Source: Sphingomonas kyeonggiensis
GTDB lineage: Bacteria; Pseudomonadota; Alphaproteobacteria; Sphingomonadales; Sphingomonadaceae
Assembly: GCF_014196745.1 (NCBI RefSeq)
Contig: NZ_JACIEH010000003.1
Location: 1,054,001 to 1,118,000, forward strand
Reading direction: 5' to 3'
DNA: 64,000 nt
Program-made: the position numbers and the translations under genes
Part shown: positions 1-7,737 of the stretch, piece after piece
How positions within the stretch are numbered: position 1 is the stretch's first letter
Layout of the letters: each line of letters begins with the position of its first letter
The notes under the pieces: model-generated
Seen by the model: the letters and a program-made list of their open reading frames with translations, nothing else
Database searches by the model: none
What the model was told of the DNA's origin: nothing

Positions 1-222
1 GCACGCAGCGCTATTGAGGTGCGCGAACGCCTTCGCCTGCGCTGCGGGCCGACGCTCGTGGACGAAGCGATTGTGCGCATCGGCTTCGACTGGAGTGAGC
101 CAATGGCATGCGCAATGGTGTCAGATGCCATGGCGCACGTGCTCGCGTTGGCGTCGAAAGATCCCACCTCTTCCATTGCAGCAGGTCTCGACTTCCAGGT
201 TGAGCAGCGCTTCGTCAAATGA
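1..222 (+). CDS. Unknown protein, 3' part only
   Basis: An open frame enters from the left edge and stops with TGA at 220-222, giving about 73 residues that end in QVEQRFVK. I recognise no family; the visible part looks soluble and mostly helical. A GTG at 19 could be an internal start, but the frame is open before it, so the gene probably begins outside the window. A good intrinsic terminator lies 70 bases downstream, which supports a real transcription unit ending here. Base composition is lower in GC than the core genes, like the rest of 1-3400. It could also be a chance open frame. Confidence 0.4.
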   Translation, partial: ARSAIEVRERLRLRCGPTLVDEAIVRIGFDWSEPMACAMVSDAMAHVLALASKDPTSSIAAGLDFQVEQRFVK

Positions 223-292
223 TGTCGAGCCCGCAAAGTGCGGTCGCTGCGCCATCGACCGGTACCATCTAGCGTTGGAAGAGGACTGATTG

Positions 293-327
293 GTGAGGAA
301 TAGGAGTGCTTCTATTCCTCACTTTTT
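293..327 (+). terminator. Rho-independent terminator
   Basis: A perfect 11-bp stem (GTGAGGAATAG at 293-303, CTATTCCTCAC at 312-322) with an 8-base loop is followed by five T. This is a strong intrinsic terminator for rightward transcription leaving the partial gene at the window start. Confidence 0.8.
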
Positions 328-978
328 ATCCTGATTCTTGAGCAATAGGTGTCCGGAAAGAGCTTCCAGTTGGTCCGAAAGCCGGCATGATGCGACCCAG
401 ATGGCCGGCCACGTTCATCGGCATCTATTGACACCGTTAGGCGACTACGAGGAAGCGGTCGAATGGCTGAGGCGCTGCGGTGACCCGTGCGGATCCGAGT
501 GTTTCGTATGTTGATCCGAGCCCGACGAGGTGTCGCAGCTGGTCGCCGCGGTAGTGAGGCTGGGCGAGCACAAGCCGCCCGTCGCAGTCGGAAAATTGTC
601 GTCGCTCATATGGTGGCCCCTTTTCAAGGCAAAGCTCTCCCTTTCGCGCGACGTCGCCGCACGATGGATGAATTCCACACTGATGTTTTGCTCAGTTCCC
701 ACGGCGCCTGCGGACGGCGTCAACTCTTCAGATCAGAAGATGCCGAACTCCCGGCCGCGTCGCGCAATGCGGGGATGTGACCCCGCTGGGGCGGAGCACG
801 GGGCGCGCAATCGGCTATAGACAGTCGGAACATCGTGGCCTCGTCATTGGAAACTTGGCGCAATGATGATGTCCAACAATAGACGCTGTCAAACAGATTC
901 TTATTGACCAATTCGGTCTCAAGCTCTTAGAGCCATAATACCTTTCAGGCTCTAGAATCTTTTTTGAGGCGCTTAAAA
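328..978. other. Intergenic stretch without a convincing gene
   Basis: Several overlapping frames of 60-97 codons exist on both strands, but none has a recognisable domain or convincing start. Just before the next gene lies an inverted repeat (TAGAGCC at 928-934, GGCTCTA at 948-954) followed by a T-rich run, which could be a terminator or operator. The stretch could hold remnants of decayed mobile-element genes. Confidence 0.4.
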
Positions 979-2187
979 ATGGCCGATGTGGACCTGTTTT
1001 TGCTGATTGCCCGCCATTTGGCTGCGGGCGGAAATCCGGCTGACGAGTTGCTCGCGTTCAAGGCGCTTCCCGAGGAGAAAGCTCAGATCGTCGAGAATCG
1101 GCTGCGGGTGCTCGACAGATGTGTTGGCGACGGAGCAAGCCTGTCCACGGCGATCGACACGGCGGCTGTCTCGTTGGGCAGCTCGCAGCGGCAGGTATAC
1201 CGCCTGCTTGCCAGGTTGCGTGAGTTCGGGCCGGTGAAGGGGCTGACGCCGGGAACCTATCGAACCGAGCGACCCAAGGTCGCGCGGGATGGACTGGATC
1301 CCGCTGCCGAGGAGGTTCTGGCTTCCCGGTTGAGGGAGAACCCTCGTGCCAGCCAGGCAAGCCTGGAGGCGGCGGTCGTGGCGCGATGTACCGAACTTGG
1401 CCTGCCTGCACCGACACAATATTCTGTTCGCCAGCGGGTCTTGCAGTTGCGCGCAAGCGGGCAAGCGCCTTCATCAGCGACATTCGGCTCGAGGCTTGCG
1501 CTCGACCAAACCGCGATCAACATCAACATAACTGTTGGTGAGGGCAAATCGCTTCCCTCTATCGTTACGCTTCTGATGGATGAGGGGTTAGGGCTGATCA
1601 TCGGCGCTAGCCTGACCAGCAGTCCGAGGATGCAGGATTTTGGCCTGCTGATCGCTCGTGCAAATGCTGCCTCAACGGTGATACCGGAGTTGCGAAAATT
1701 CGAGATCACCATTGCCGGCGGTCTCGGTCATTTGACGTGGGTGGCGTCCCCATTCCTCGAGCACCTCGTGCCTTTGGCCGAAGCGAAGGCGCGCTCTGCA
1801 AAGAACAAGGCCCGCCTGAAGATCGTGAGTGAAGGGTCGAAGCGGCACGGGTCCGAGATCATGCGAATCATTGGTGATCGCTTAGGTCCCTACATTTTGT
1901 CGCCGAGACAATCATTCAGGTCAGAACCTCGGCCAGTAGAGGATCCGGGTGTCGATTATGAGGAAGCCAGCAAACGGCTCGATCTGGCCGTTGAGTCGTG
2001 GAACAGAAAGCGGCTTCAAACCCTCGGCATCTCTCCGGCGGCGTTAAGTGCTGTGCGCGACCGGCGCATGTGGCGCGTGCTCAAGGAATTCGAGGGGCTT
2101 CTCGAACCGGTTCATCAGGCGATCGAGGCTGAACAGTTCGCAGCACGTGACCAGCTGGACCCGAACGCCGAGCCGCCCGACTTCTAA
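979..2187 (+). CDS. Degenerate TniA/TnsB-like DDE-fold protein (A)
   Basis: 402 residues from ATG 979; a TTG at 964 is an alternative start. The layout follows Mu/TniA/TnsB transposases: an N-terminal helix-turn-helix (about 55-80, ending near RQVYRLL), a second DNA-binding segment (about 105-160), an integrase core from about 172 (LALDQT, first Asp at about 176), and a C-terminal ESWNRKRLQTLGISP segment matching the usual 'N...h..lg.sP' end of these enzymes. The second catalytic Asp is not visible: the expected DNG position (about 247) reads AGGLGHL. A Glu near 293 may occupy the third position. Inference: probably cannot cut DNA and may be a domesticated DNA-binding protein. It overlaps protein B tail to tail at the stop codons. 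No TniB/TnsC ATPase is in view. Confidence 0.7.
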   Translation: MADVDLFLLIARHLAAGGNPADELLAFKALPEEKAQIVENRLRVLDRCVGDGASLSTAIDTAAVSLGSSQRQVYRLLARLREFGPVKGLTPGTYRTERPKVARDGLDPAAEEVLASRLRENPRASQASLEAAVVARCTELGLPAPTQYSVRQRVLQLRASGQAPSSATFGSRLALDQTAININITVGEGKSLPSIVTLLMDEGLGLIIGASLTSSPRMQDFGLLIARANAASTVIPELRKFEITIAGGLGHLTWVASPFLEHLVPLAEAKARSAKNKARLKIVSEGSKRHGSEIMRIIGDRLGPYILSPRQSFRSEPRPVEDPGVDYEEASKRLDLAVESWNRKRLQTLGISPAALSAVRDRRMWRVLKEFEGLLEPVHQAIEAEQFAARDQLDPNAEPPDF

Positions 2188-3116
2188 CTCGGATGATAGG
2201 AATCGATCAGCTTGGCGCAGACGGCCCTCGCAACCTCCAGATTGCCCGCTGTTGGCAAGGTCGCGGAGCGAAGGCTGCGACTCAGAATCGCGATTGGACC
2301 GATGCGAAGTCCGAAGACGTGAAGGAGAGCCTCCCCTGGCCCTGTGATATCCGCGGCTCCGCTCAGATGATACGAGTCCGGGAGTACCGAAACGCCTGCT
2401 GGAGCCAGTAGGGCTTTCAGCGCGCTAACCTCGTCGCGCAGGGCGAAGCTGACAGTAATCGACCTCCCTTCGATCTCTGGCGCCGCCTTGCTCAGGAAGG
2501 CTCCGATTTCTGCCGCGCTCGGTGGCCCGCAGAATATTTCGTGGGTGATCACCGTTCGTGAGCTCGGATGCACCAGCGCAACGATCACGGCGGGGGCGTT
2601 GCGGCCGTTTGTATCGCCAACCGAGAAGTCGAATTTGCACGTGTCGAGTATTAGCCGGTCGAGATCGGGACGAGGTTCTACGCGTGAACCCCGGGGCGTC
2701 CGAAACCGGCGCCTGACTGTTTCGAACGGGGGTGGAGCGATACAACGCTCTGCGCATAGATGCAGCACGGTAACGTGGATATCAGCGATCCGGCAAGGCC
2801 GAGGGGTGGTCAGCATCGCTTCTGCAATGACCGCTTCCACCTGCGGATCGACAAAGCGCAGTGATTTCCGCGGAGCCTTCTTGATCTGCCTTCGAGAGTT
2901 CGGCCGACCTCGGCCGGCGGGATGCTTCCGCCGGTCGGCAATCAGGCGGTAAAATGTTCGCTCGTTGACGCCGAGCTTCGATGCGCAAGTCTGCACCTCT
3001 GCATGCCCAGCATTAGGTATCGCAAAATATTCTTCAACGGCATCATATCGGGCGATGGTCTGCTCCCAGGTGCGGGGACGCAGGCGGGATAGCTTGTCGA
3101 CGAGTTGGGGTTCCAA
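2184..3116 (-). CDS. Degenerate TniA/TnsB-like DDE-fold protein (B)
   Basis: 310 residues from a TTG start; the nearest ATG (3121-3123) is out of frame, so the start is uncertain. It has the same architecture as A: helix-turn-helix at about 38-62 (LGVNERTFYRLIADRR), a second DNA-binding segment to about 143, then a core beginning RLILDTCKFDF (first Asp at about 158), whose spacing and hydrophobic pattern parallel RLALDQTAINI in A. No second catalytic Asp is visible; SFALRDE stands where DNG is expected. The protein stops at LIDSYHPS, just where the TniA C-terminal segment would begin, so it is shorter than A. The stop codons of A and B overlap (2184-2187). Two divergent degenerate copies facing each other argue against simple decay of a single transposon. 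Confidence 0.65.
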   Translation of the reverse strand: MEPQLVDKLSRLRPRTWEQTIARYDAVEEYFAIPNAGHAEVQTCASKLGVNERTFYRLIADRRKHPAGRGRPNSRRQIKKAPRKSLRFVDPQVEAVIAEAMLTTPRPCRIADIHVTVLHLCAERCIAPPPFETVRRRFRTPRGSRVEPRPDLDRLILDTCKFDFSVGDTNGRNAPAVIVALVHPSSRTVITHEIFCGPPSAAEIGAFLSKAAPEIEGRSITVSFALRDEVSALKALLAPAGVSVLPDSYHLSGAADITGPGEALLHVFGLRIGPIAILSRSLRSATLPTAGNLEVARAVCAKLIDSYHPS

Positions 3117-3403
3117 TTTTCATCTCACTTAACGTTGCGAGATGTTTCGTCGTCACCTTAGTCCCTCAGCCGGCGGCATGTGGGAACTCGGCCATTCAAA
3201 TTTACGTGTCGCGCTGCGCTCCCTTTGCCCTTTCATCCATTATGATAGCATCAGGCTAGGTCGCGCTCTGGACGCTTTGCGTCGAGAAGGAGGGGCCAGC
3301 GGATCCCTGACCGGGGCGACTCGCGAGAGCAACTCTCCCGCCGATGACATTCCTTGGCCAATAATGACAATGCTAGCTTGTGCCAGTGTTTGCGGCTTTT
3401 CGG

Positions 3404-3479
3404 TGGTGGGTCCGATGGGATTCGAACCCATGACCTCTCGATTAAAAGTCGCTTGCTCTACCGACTGAGCTACGGACCC
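3404..3479 (-). tRNA. tRNA-Lys (anticodon UUU)
   Basis: The reverse strand folds as a full cloverleaf: acceptor GGGTCCG/CGGACCC, D-arm GCTCAGTCGGTAGAGC, anticodon loop CTTTTAA (UUU, Lys), T-arm ATGGGTTCGAATCCCAT, discriminator A and an encoded CCA (3404-3406). Its 5' end overlaps the last codons of folK on the same strand. Its 3' end faces the low-GC accessory segment 1-3400, a common position for island insertion. Confidence 0.97.
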
Positions 3480-3970
3480 ACACCGGCCCTGCCCCTAGAT
3501 GCGGGCATCCTGCGGGTCAACCGGCTGCGAAGCTGGCGGATGCTGAGGCCCGATACCGGATCGCGCCACCCGGGCGCCACCTGCACCAGCGGCGCGAGGA
3601 CGAAATCGCGTGTCCGGAACAGCCGGTGGGGCACGGTGAGCATCGAATCGCTCCAGCTTCCGCCGGACCACAGGACGATGTCGAGGTCGATCACCCGCGC
3701 CGCCCAGTTCTGCCCACGCCGCCGGCCAAAGGCGCGTTCGATGCTTTTCAATCGGCGGAGCAGGACAGGGGGCGCCTCGTCGCTCTCGATCAGCGCGACG
3801 GCATTGGCGAAGCGGCGCTTCGACGGGCCGAGCGGCGGCGTATGGAGGATCGGCGAAACCGCGATCACCCCGCCCAGTGCCGCGATCGCCGCCCCTACTT
3901 CGCGCGCCGGGGAGCCGTGGCGGCCCCGGCGGTTCGATCCGATCGCGATGGCATAGCTTGTCCTCGGCAC
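3470..3970 (-). CDS. folK: 2-amino-4-hydroxy-6-hydroxymethyldihydropteridine diphosphokinase
   Basis: HPPK transfers pyrophosphate from ATP to 6-hydroxymethyl-dihydropterin in folate synthesis. The N-terminal YAIAIGSN motif and the RVIDLDIVLW motif are classic HPPK signatures; the fold ends with PHRLFRTRDFVLAPL. From the GTG at 3970 it has 166 residues. A TTG at 4006 would add 12 residues but overlap the divergent glycosylase gene. Its TAG stop (3470-3472) lies inside the tRNA-Lys gene and coincides with tRNA bases U8-A9-G10, so the last codons are acceptor-stem sequence and the two are probably co-transcribed. No other folate gene is adjacent. Confidence 0.9.
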   Translation of the reverse strand: MPRTSYAIAIGSNRRGRHGSPAREVGAAIAALGGVIAVSPILHTPPLGPSKRRFANAVALIESDEAPPVLLRRLKSIERAFGRRRGQNWAARVIDLDIVLWSGGSWSDSMLTVPHRLFRTRDFVLAPLVQVAPGWRDPVSGLSIRQLRSRLTRRMPASRGRAGVGP

Positions 3971-3993
3971 GTCCCGGCGCCTATCGCGCACGG

Positions 3994-4596
3994 ATGTCCG
4001 CGCCAAGCCATGATTGCCCGCTCTGCCCCCGCCTGGTGGCGCTCCGTAACGAGCTGCGCGCCGCGCATCCCGACTGGTGGAACGCCCCGGTGCCCGCGCT
4101 GGGCGACCTTGACGCGCCGATCGCGATCGTCGGGCTGGCGCCGGGCAAGCATGGCGGCAACCGTACCGGCCGGGCCTTTACCGGCGATGCCTCGGGCGAC
4201 CTGCTGTTCGCGACGCTCGAGAAGTTCGGGCTGGCCGAGGGCGGCGAACCCAGGGGCGTGGTGATCCTCAACGCGGTGCGCTGCCTGCCGCCCGAGAACA
4301 AGCCCGAGCCCGCCGAGATCCATGCCTGCCGGCCGTTCCTGGCGGCGGAACTCAAGGCGCCGGTGGTGCTGGCGCTCGGCCAGATCGCGCACCAGTCGGC
4401 GGTGAAGGCGATGGGCGGCAAGCTCCCCAAGCACCGCTTCGCGCACGGCGCCGAGCACCGCATGCATCGCGGGCAGTGGCTGGTCGATAGCTATCACTGC
4501 TCGCGCTACAACCAGAATACCGGCCGGCTGACGCCCGAGATGCTCGAGGCGGTGGTGGCGCGGGCTATTGCCCTGGCGAGGCCGGAAGCGAACTGA
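3994..4596 (+). CDS. Family-5 (UDGb-type) uracil-DNA glycosylase
   Basis: 200 residues. Motif A reads GLAPGKHGGNRTGR followed by FTGDASGD, the hallmark of the UDGb (type 5) Fe-S family. The motif B region reads HCSRYNQNTGRLT (family form HPSxxNxNTGRLT). The CPLC pair near the N-terminus plus two later Cys (RCLPP, HACRP) would bind the 4Fe-4S cluster. These enzymes remove uracil and some other deaminated bases from DNA. ATG 3994 is chosen because the preceding residues show no conservation and would overlap folK. The 3' end overlaps the convergent GFA gene by 32 bases. Confidence 0.9.
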   Translation: MSAPSHDCPLCPRLVALRNELRAAHPDWWNAPVPALGDLDAPIAIVGLAPGKHGGNRTGRAFTGDASGDLLFATLEKFGLAEGGEPRGVVILNAVRCLPPENKPEPAEIHACRPFLAAELKAPVVLALGQIAHQSAVKAMGGKLPKHRFAHGAEHRMHRGQWLVDSYHCSRYNQNTGRLTPEMLEAVVARAIALARPEAN

Positions 4597-4975
4597 CGTC
4601 GAGCGCCCAGGGGATCGCCGAATCGCACCAGATCTGGCTTTGCGGCGGCAATTCCGCGCGCTGGTCGACCGAGCCGAGGCGGATCGCATAGACCCGCGGA
4701 TCGGCGGGGGTGAAGGCATAGAGGCCCGAGCCGCATTCGCCGCAAAAGGCCTGGCCGCGCCGGGTGCCGCTGGCGGCGGTCTTCACATAGACCCTGGGTT
4801 CGCCGGTGACGCGGAAGTCCGCCGCGTCGACGCGCACCGAGGCGCGCCAGGCCGAGCCGCTCAGGATCTGGCAATCGGTGCAATGGCAGAGCGCGACCCG
4901 GGCCGGGTCCGCCTCGGCTTCGTAGCGGATCGCACCGCAATGGCAGCTTCCGGTGACATGCATGCGCCGGGACAT
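4565..4975 (-). CDS. GFA-family (CENP-V/GFA domain) zinc protein
   Basis: 136 residues with the Cys pattern of the GFA fold: GSCHCGAIRY, CHCTDCQ and CGECGSG, which bind two zinc ions. Founding members bind S-hydroxymethylglutathione, but most members have no proven activity, so the function here is open. A second ATG at 4963 (MHVTGSCHCG) is equally plausible as the start; neither has a clear Shine-Dalgarno sequence. It is convergent with the uracil-DNA glycosylase. Confidence 0.85.
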   Translation of the reverse strand: MSRRMHVTGSCHCGAIRYEAEADPARVALCHCTDCQILSGSAWRASVRVDAADFRVTGEPRVYVKTAASGTRRGQAFCGECGSGLYAFTPADPRVYAIRLGSVDQRAELPPQSQIWCDSAIPWALDVSSLPASPGQ

Positions 4976-5029
4976 AGAGAAGCACTGCGCCGCATGCTAT
5001 GCCCGGCCCGATAAAGAGGGAGTGTCCTG

Positions 5030-5326
5030 ATGCGTTACGCCGTGTTCGCCCTTGCCCTGCTGCCCGCCGCGGCCGTCGCCGGCGAGAATGACCTGGCCAA
5101 GCTGCCTTCGCATTTCGCGCTGCCGGCCGAGGCCGCCAAGCCGGTGAAGCCAGCGGGGTGCGAGAACGCACGGGTCGACTACACGGTGCAGCGCGACACC
5201 ACCGCGCCCGTCCGCAACCTCGGCCAGGAGCCGCTGGCCGGCCAGTATCTCGGCGTGGTGCGCCTGGAGGATGGCTGCGACAAGCCGGTGAAGATCAGCG
5301 ACCGCCTGGGCGACCGGCAGCGCTGA
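5030..5326 (+). CDS. Small secreted protein of unknown function
   Basis: 98 residues with a signal peptide (MRYAVFALALLPAAAVAGEN, cleavage likely after AVA). The mature part has two Cys (GCENAR and DGCDKP) that could form a disulfide in the periplasm. The start is preceded by AGAGGGAG with good spacing. No family is recognised. It is a single gene, convergent with the molybdopterin enzyme. Confidence 0.65.
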   Translation: MRYAVFALALLPAAAVAGENDLAKLPSHFALPAEAAKPVKPAGCENARVDYTVQRDTTAPVRNLGQEPLAGQYLGVVRLEDGCDKPVKISDRLGDRQR

Positions 5327-5341
5327 TCCGGCAGTGCCGGC

Positions 5342-6007
5342 CTAGGGATCGCGGCTATAGCGCTGCTCGGCCCATGGGTCGCCGCGCAGGTGATAGCCGT
5401 TGACCTCCCAGAAGCCGGGCTTGTCCGCACCGATCAGCTCGATCTTGCGGATCCACTTGGCGCTCTTCCAGAAATAGAGGTGCGGGATCACCAGCCGTGC
5501 GGGGCCGCCATGGTCGCGCGCCAGCGGCTTGCCGGCCCAGCCATGCGCGATCAGGGCATTGGGCACGGCGAAATCGGCGAGCAGGACGTTGGTGGTATAG
5601 CCGTCATAGCCGTGGAGCATCACCGCCTGCGCCTCGTCGCGCGGCTCGACATGCGCGAGCAGGTCGCGGGTCAGCACACCCTGCCAGTCATTGTCGTAGC
5701 GCGACCAGCTGGTGACGCAGTGGATGTCGCTGGCCAGCCGCGTCTGGGGCAGCGCCATCAGTCCGGCCCAGTCGAGCGTGACCGGCCGCGAGACCATCCC
5801 GGTCACCTCGAGCTTCCAGCGTTCGGTGGGTATGTCGGGCTGGCGGCCGAGATCGAGCACCGGCCATTTGACCGTGAGATGCTGGCCTGGCGGCAGCCGC
5901 TCCTCCTCGGGGCGGGCGATATGGCCGGTCAGGAACTTGCCCTGGCTCGCCCATTGCTGCTTCGAAAGCGTGAGCTTGCTATCCTCGGGGAGTTCGGGGT
6001 CGTCCAT
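5342..6007 (-). CDS. Sulfite-oxidase-like molybdopterin-dependent oxidoreductase
   Basis: 221 residues from ATG 6007. It carries the sulfite oxidase/YedY molybdopterin-binding core: DIHCVTSWSRYDNDWQGV holds the conserved Cys that ligates Mo, followed by LHGYDGYTTNV and PARLVIPHLYFWKSAKW. No signal peptide or Tat motif is visible, unlike MsrP, and there is no heme or dimerisation domain, so it is a short cytoplasmic-looking member of unknown substrate. The final residues, GYHLRGDPWAEQRY, are typical of this subfamily. Confidence 0.85.
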   Translation of the reverse strand: MDDPELPEDSKLTLSKQQWASQGKFLTGHIARPEEERLPPGQHLTVKWPVLDLGRQPDIPTERWKLEVTGMVSRPVTLDWAGLMALPQTRLASDIHCVTSWSRYDNDWQGVLTRDLLAHVEPRDEAQAVMLHGYDGYTTNVLLADFAVPNALIAHGWAGKPLARDHGGPARLVIPHLYFWKSAKWIRKIELIGADKPGFWEVNGYHLRGDPWAEQRYSRDP

Positions 6008-6134
6008 CGGCGCGGCTCCTTGGTCAACGCCGGCAAGAATGCTCCCAATCCTGGGCACGTAGCAAGCTACCCGAAGGTGCAATTCGGATAGAGTTTCGAT
6101 TGTTGTGGCCGGAGCTTGGTGTCAGCTTGGAGCA

Positions 6135-6710
6135 ATGATCCTGGCTCTGCTCTTTTTCGGCATGCAGCAATCGCCTCCCATTCATGAATTGTTGTCGCCT
6201 GAGTTGGCGGTGGAACGCATGTCGCAATGCGGGTTGGGGCGTCCAAAGATCCGTTATGATCAGGAGTTGGAGATCGAAGTCCTTGTGCTTCGGAGACCGG
6301 TCCGGGCACGCGATGACCAGTTGGCATGCCTGGACAGAGCGTCGGGCTATCTTGAAGTCCGATTGTCGCTGGCCTTGCAATGGCGCTTCAATGCAATTCG
6401 CGGTGCCCGCCTTATCGCCCATTTCCGTGAGAAAGGACGGGCATGGCTTGCGGCGCATGGCCTGATCGACAGGCTCCCCGAACATCGCGCCGGGGAGAAT
6501 GCGGCCTTTGTGCACGGGATCGAACAACTATGCGGAGCGGAAGCCGCCGGCGCTTTTCAGGCGATGGACGGCGGCTATGGGTTCAGCCCGGAATGGCTGA
6601 AGCGACAGGAGGCGCATCAGTTCGCGGATGAAGCGGGAACCTGCCTCACCTATGCCTTGATGGCGTCCGGCTTTCCCCTTGGATTCGTGGGTAATGAGGC
6701 CAAGCCCTAG
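6135..6710 (+). CDS. Hypothetical protein with N-terminal hydrophobic segment
   Basis: 191 residues from ATG 6135 (GGAG just upstream); a GTG at 6105 would add ten residues. The N-terminus MILALLFFGMQQ resembles a short signal or anchor. The rest is polar with two Cys (SQCGLG, QLACLD) plus EQLCGAE and GTCLTY. No family is recognised. Codon use is slightly less GC-biased than its neighbours. It is convergent with aguB, six bases apart. Confidence 0.55.
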   Translation: MILALLFFGMQQSPPIHELLSPELAVERMSQCGLGRPKIRYDQELEIEVLVLRRPVRARDDQLACLDRASGYLEVRLSLALQWRFNAIRGARLIAHFREKGRAWLAAHGLIDRLPEHRAGENAAFVHGIEQLCGAEAAGAFQAMDGGYGFSPEWLKRQEAHQFADEAGTCLTYALMASGFPLGFVGNEAKP

Positions 6711-6715
6711 TCCAC

Positions 6716-7567
<852 letters not shown>

Positions 7568-7623
7568 GGCGCGGCACATAATGTGGGTGGGGCGATTCTG
7601 CTACCCGTCCGCCCTCTTCAACC

Positions 7624-7704
7624 GTCATCCTCGCGAAGGCGGGGATCCAGGGTGGCAAAGGACAGCCCTGCCTGGCTCTGGATCCCCGCCTTCGCGGGGA
7701 TGAC
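7624..7704. repeat. Palindromic repeat family A, copy 1
   Basis: Two 27-base arms (7624-7650 and 7678-7704), inverse complements with one mismatch, flank a 27-base spacer. The core is GTCATCC..GCGAAGGCGGGGATCCAG. It lies between aguB and lnt. The same unit recurs at 16240, 19247, 21056 and 54005. This is a REP-like dispersed palindrome. Confidence 0.9.
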
Positions 7705-7737
7705 GAAGAGGGGAGGGATCGGTTAAGCACGCACCCG

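Noticed and set aside
487..820. Overlapping + strand frames of 96-97 codons before the transposase-like pair
   Set aside because: No ribosome site, no recognisable sequence, and equally long frames on the other strand.
3240..3431. Open frame on the - strand ending near tRNA-Lys, with MGSNPIGPTTEKPQ
   Set aside because: Its beginning is the tRNA T-arm and acceptor read as protein; chance frame over the tRNA gene.
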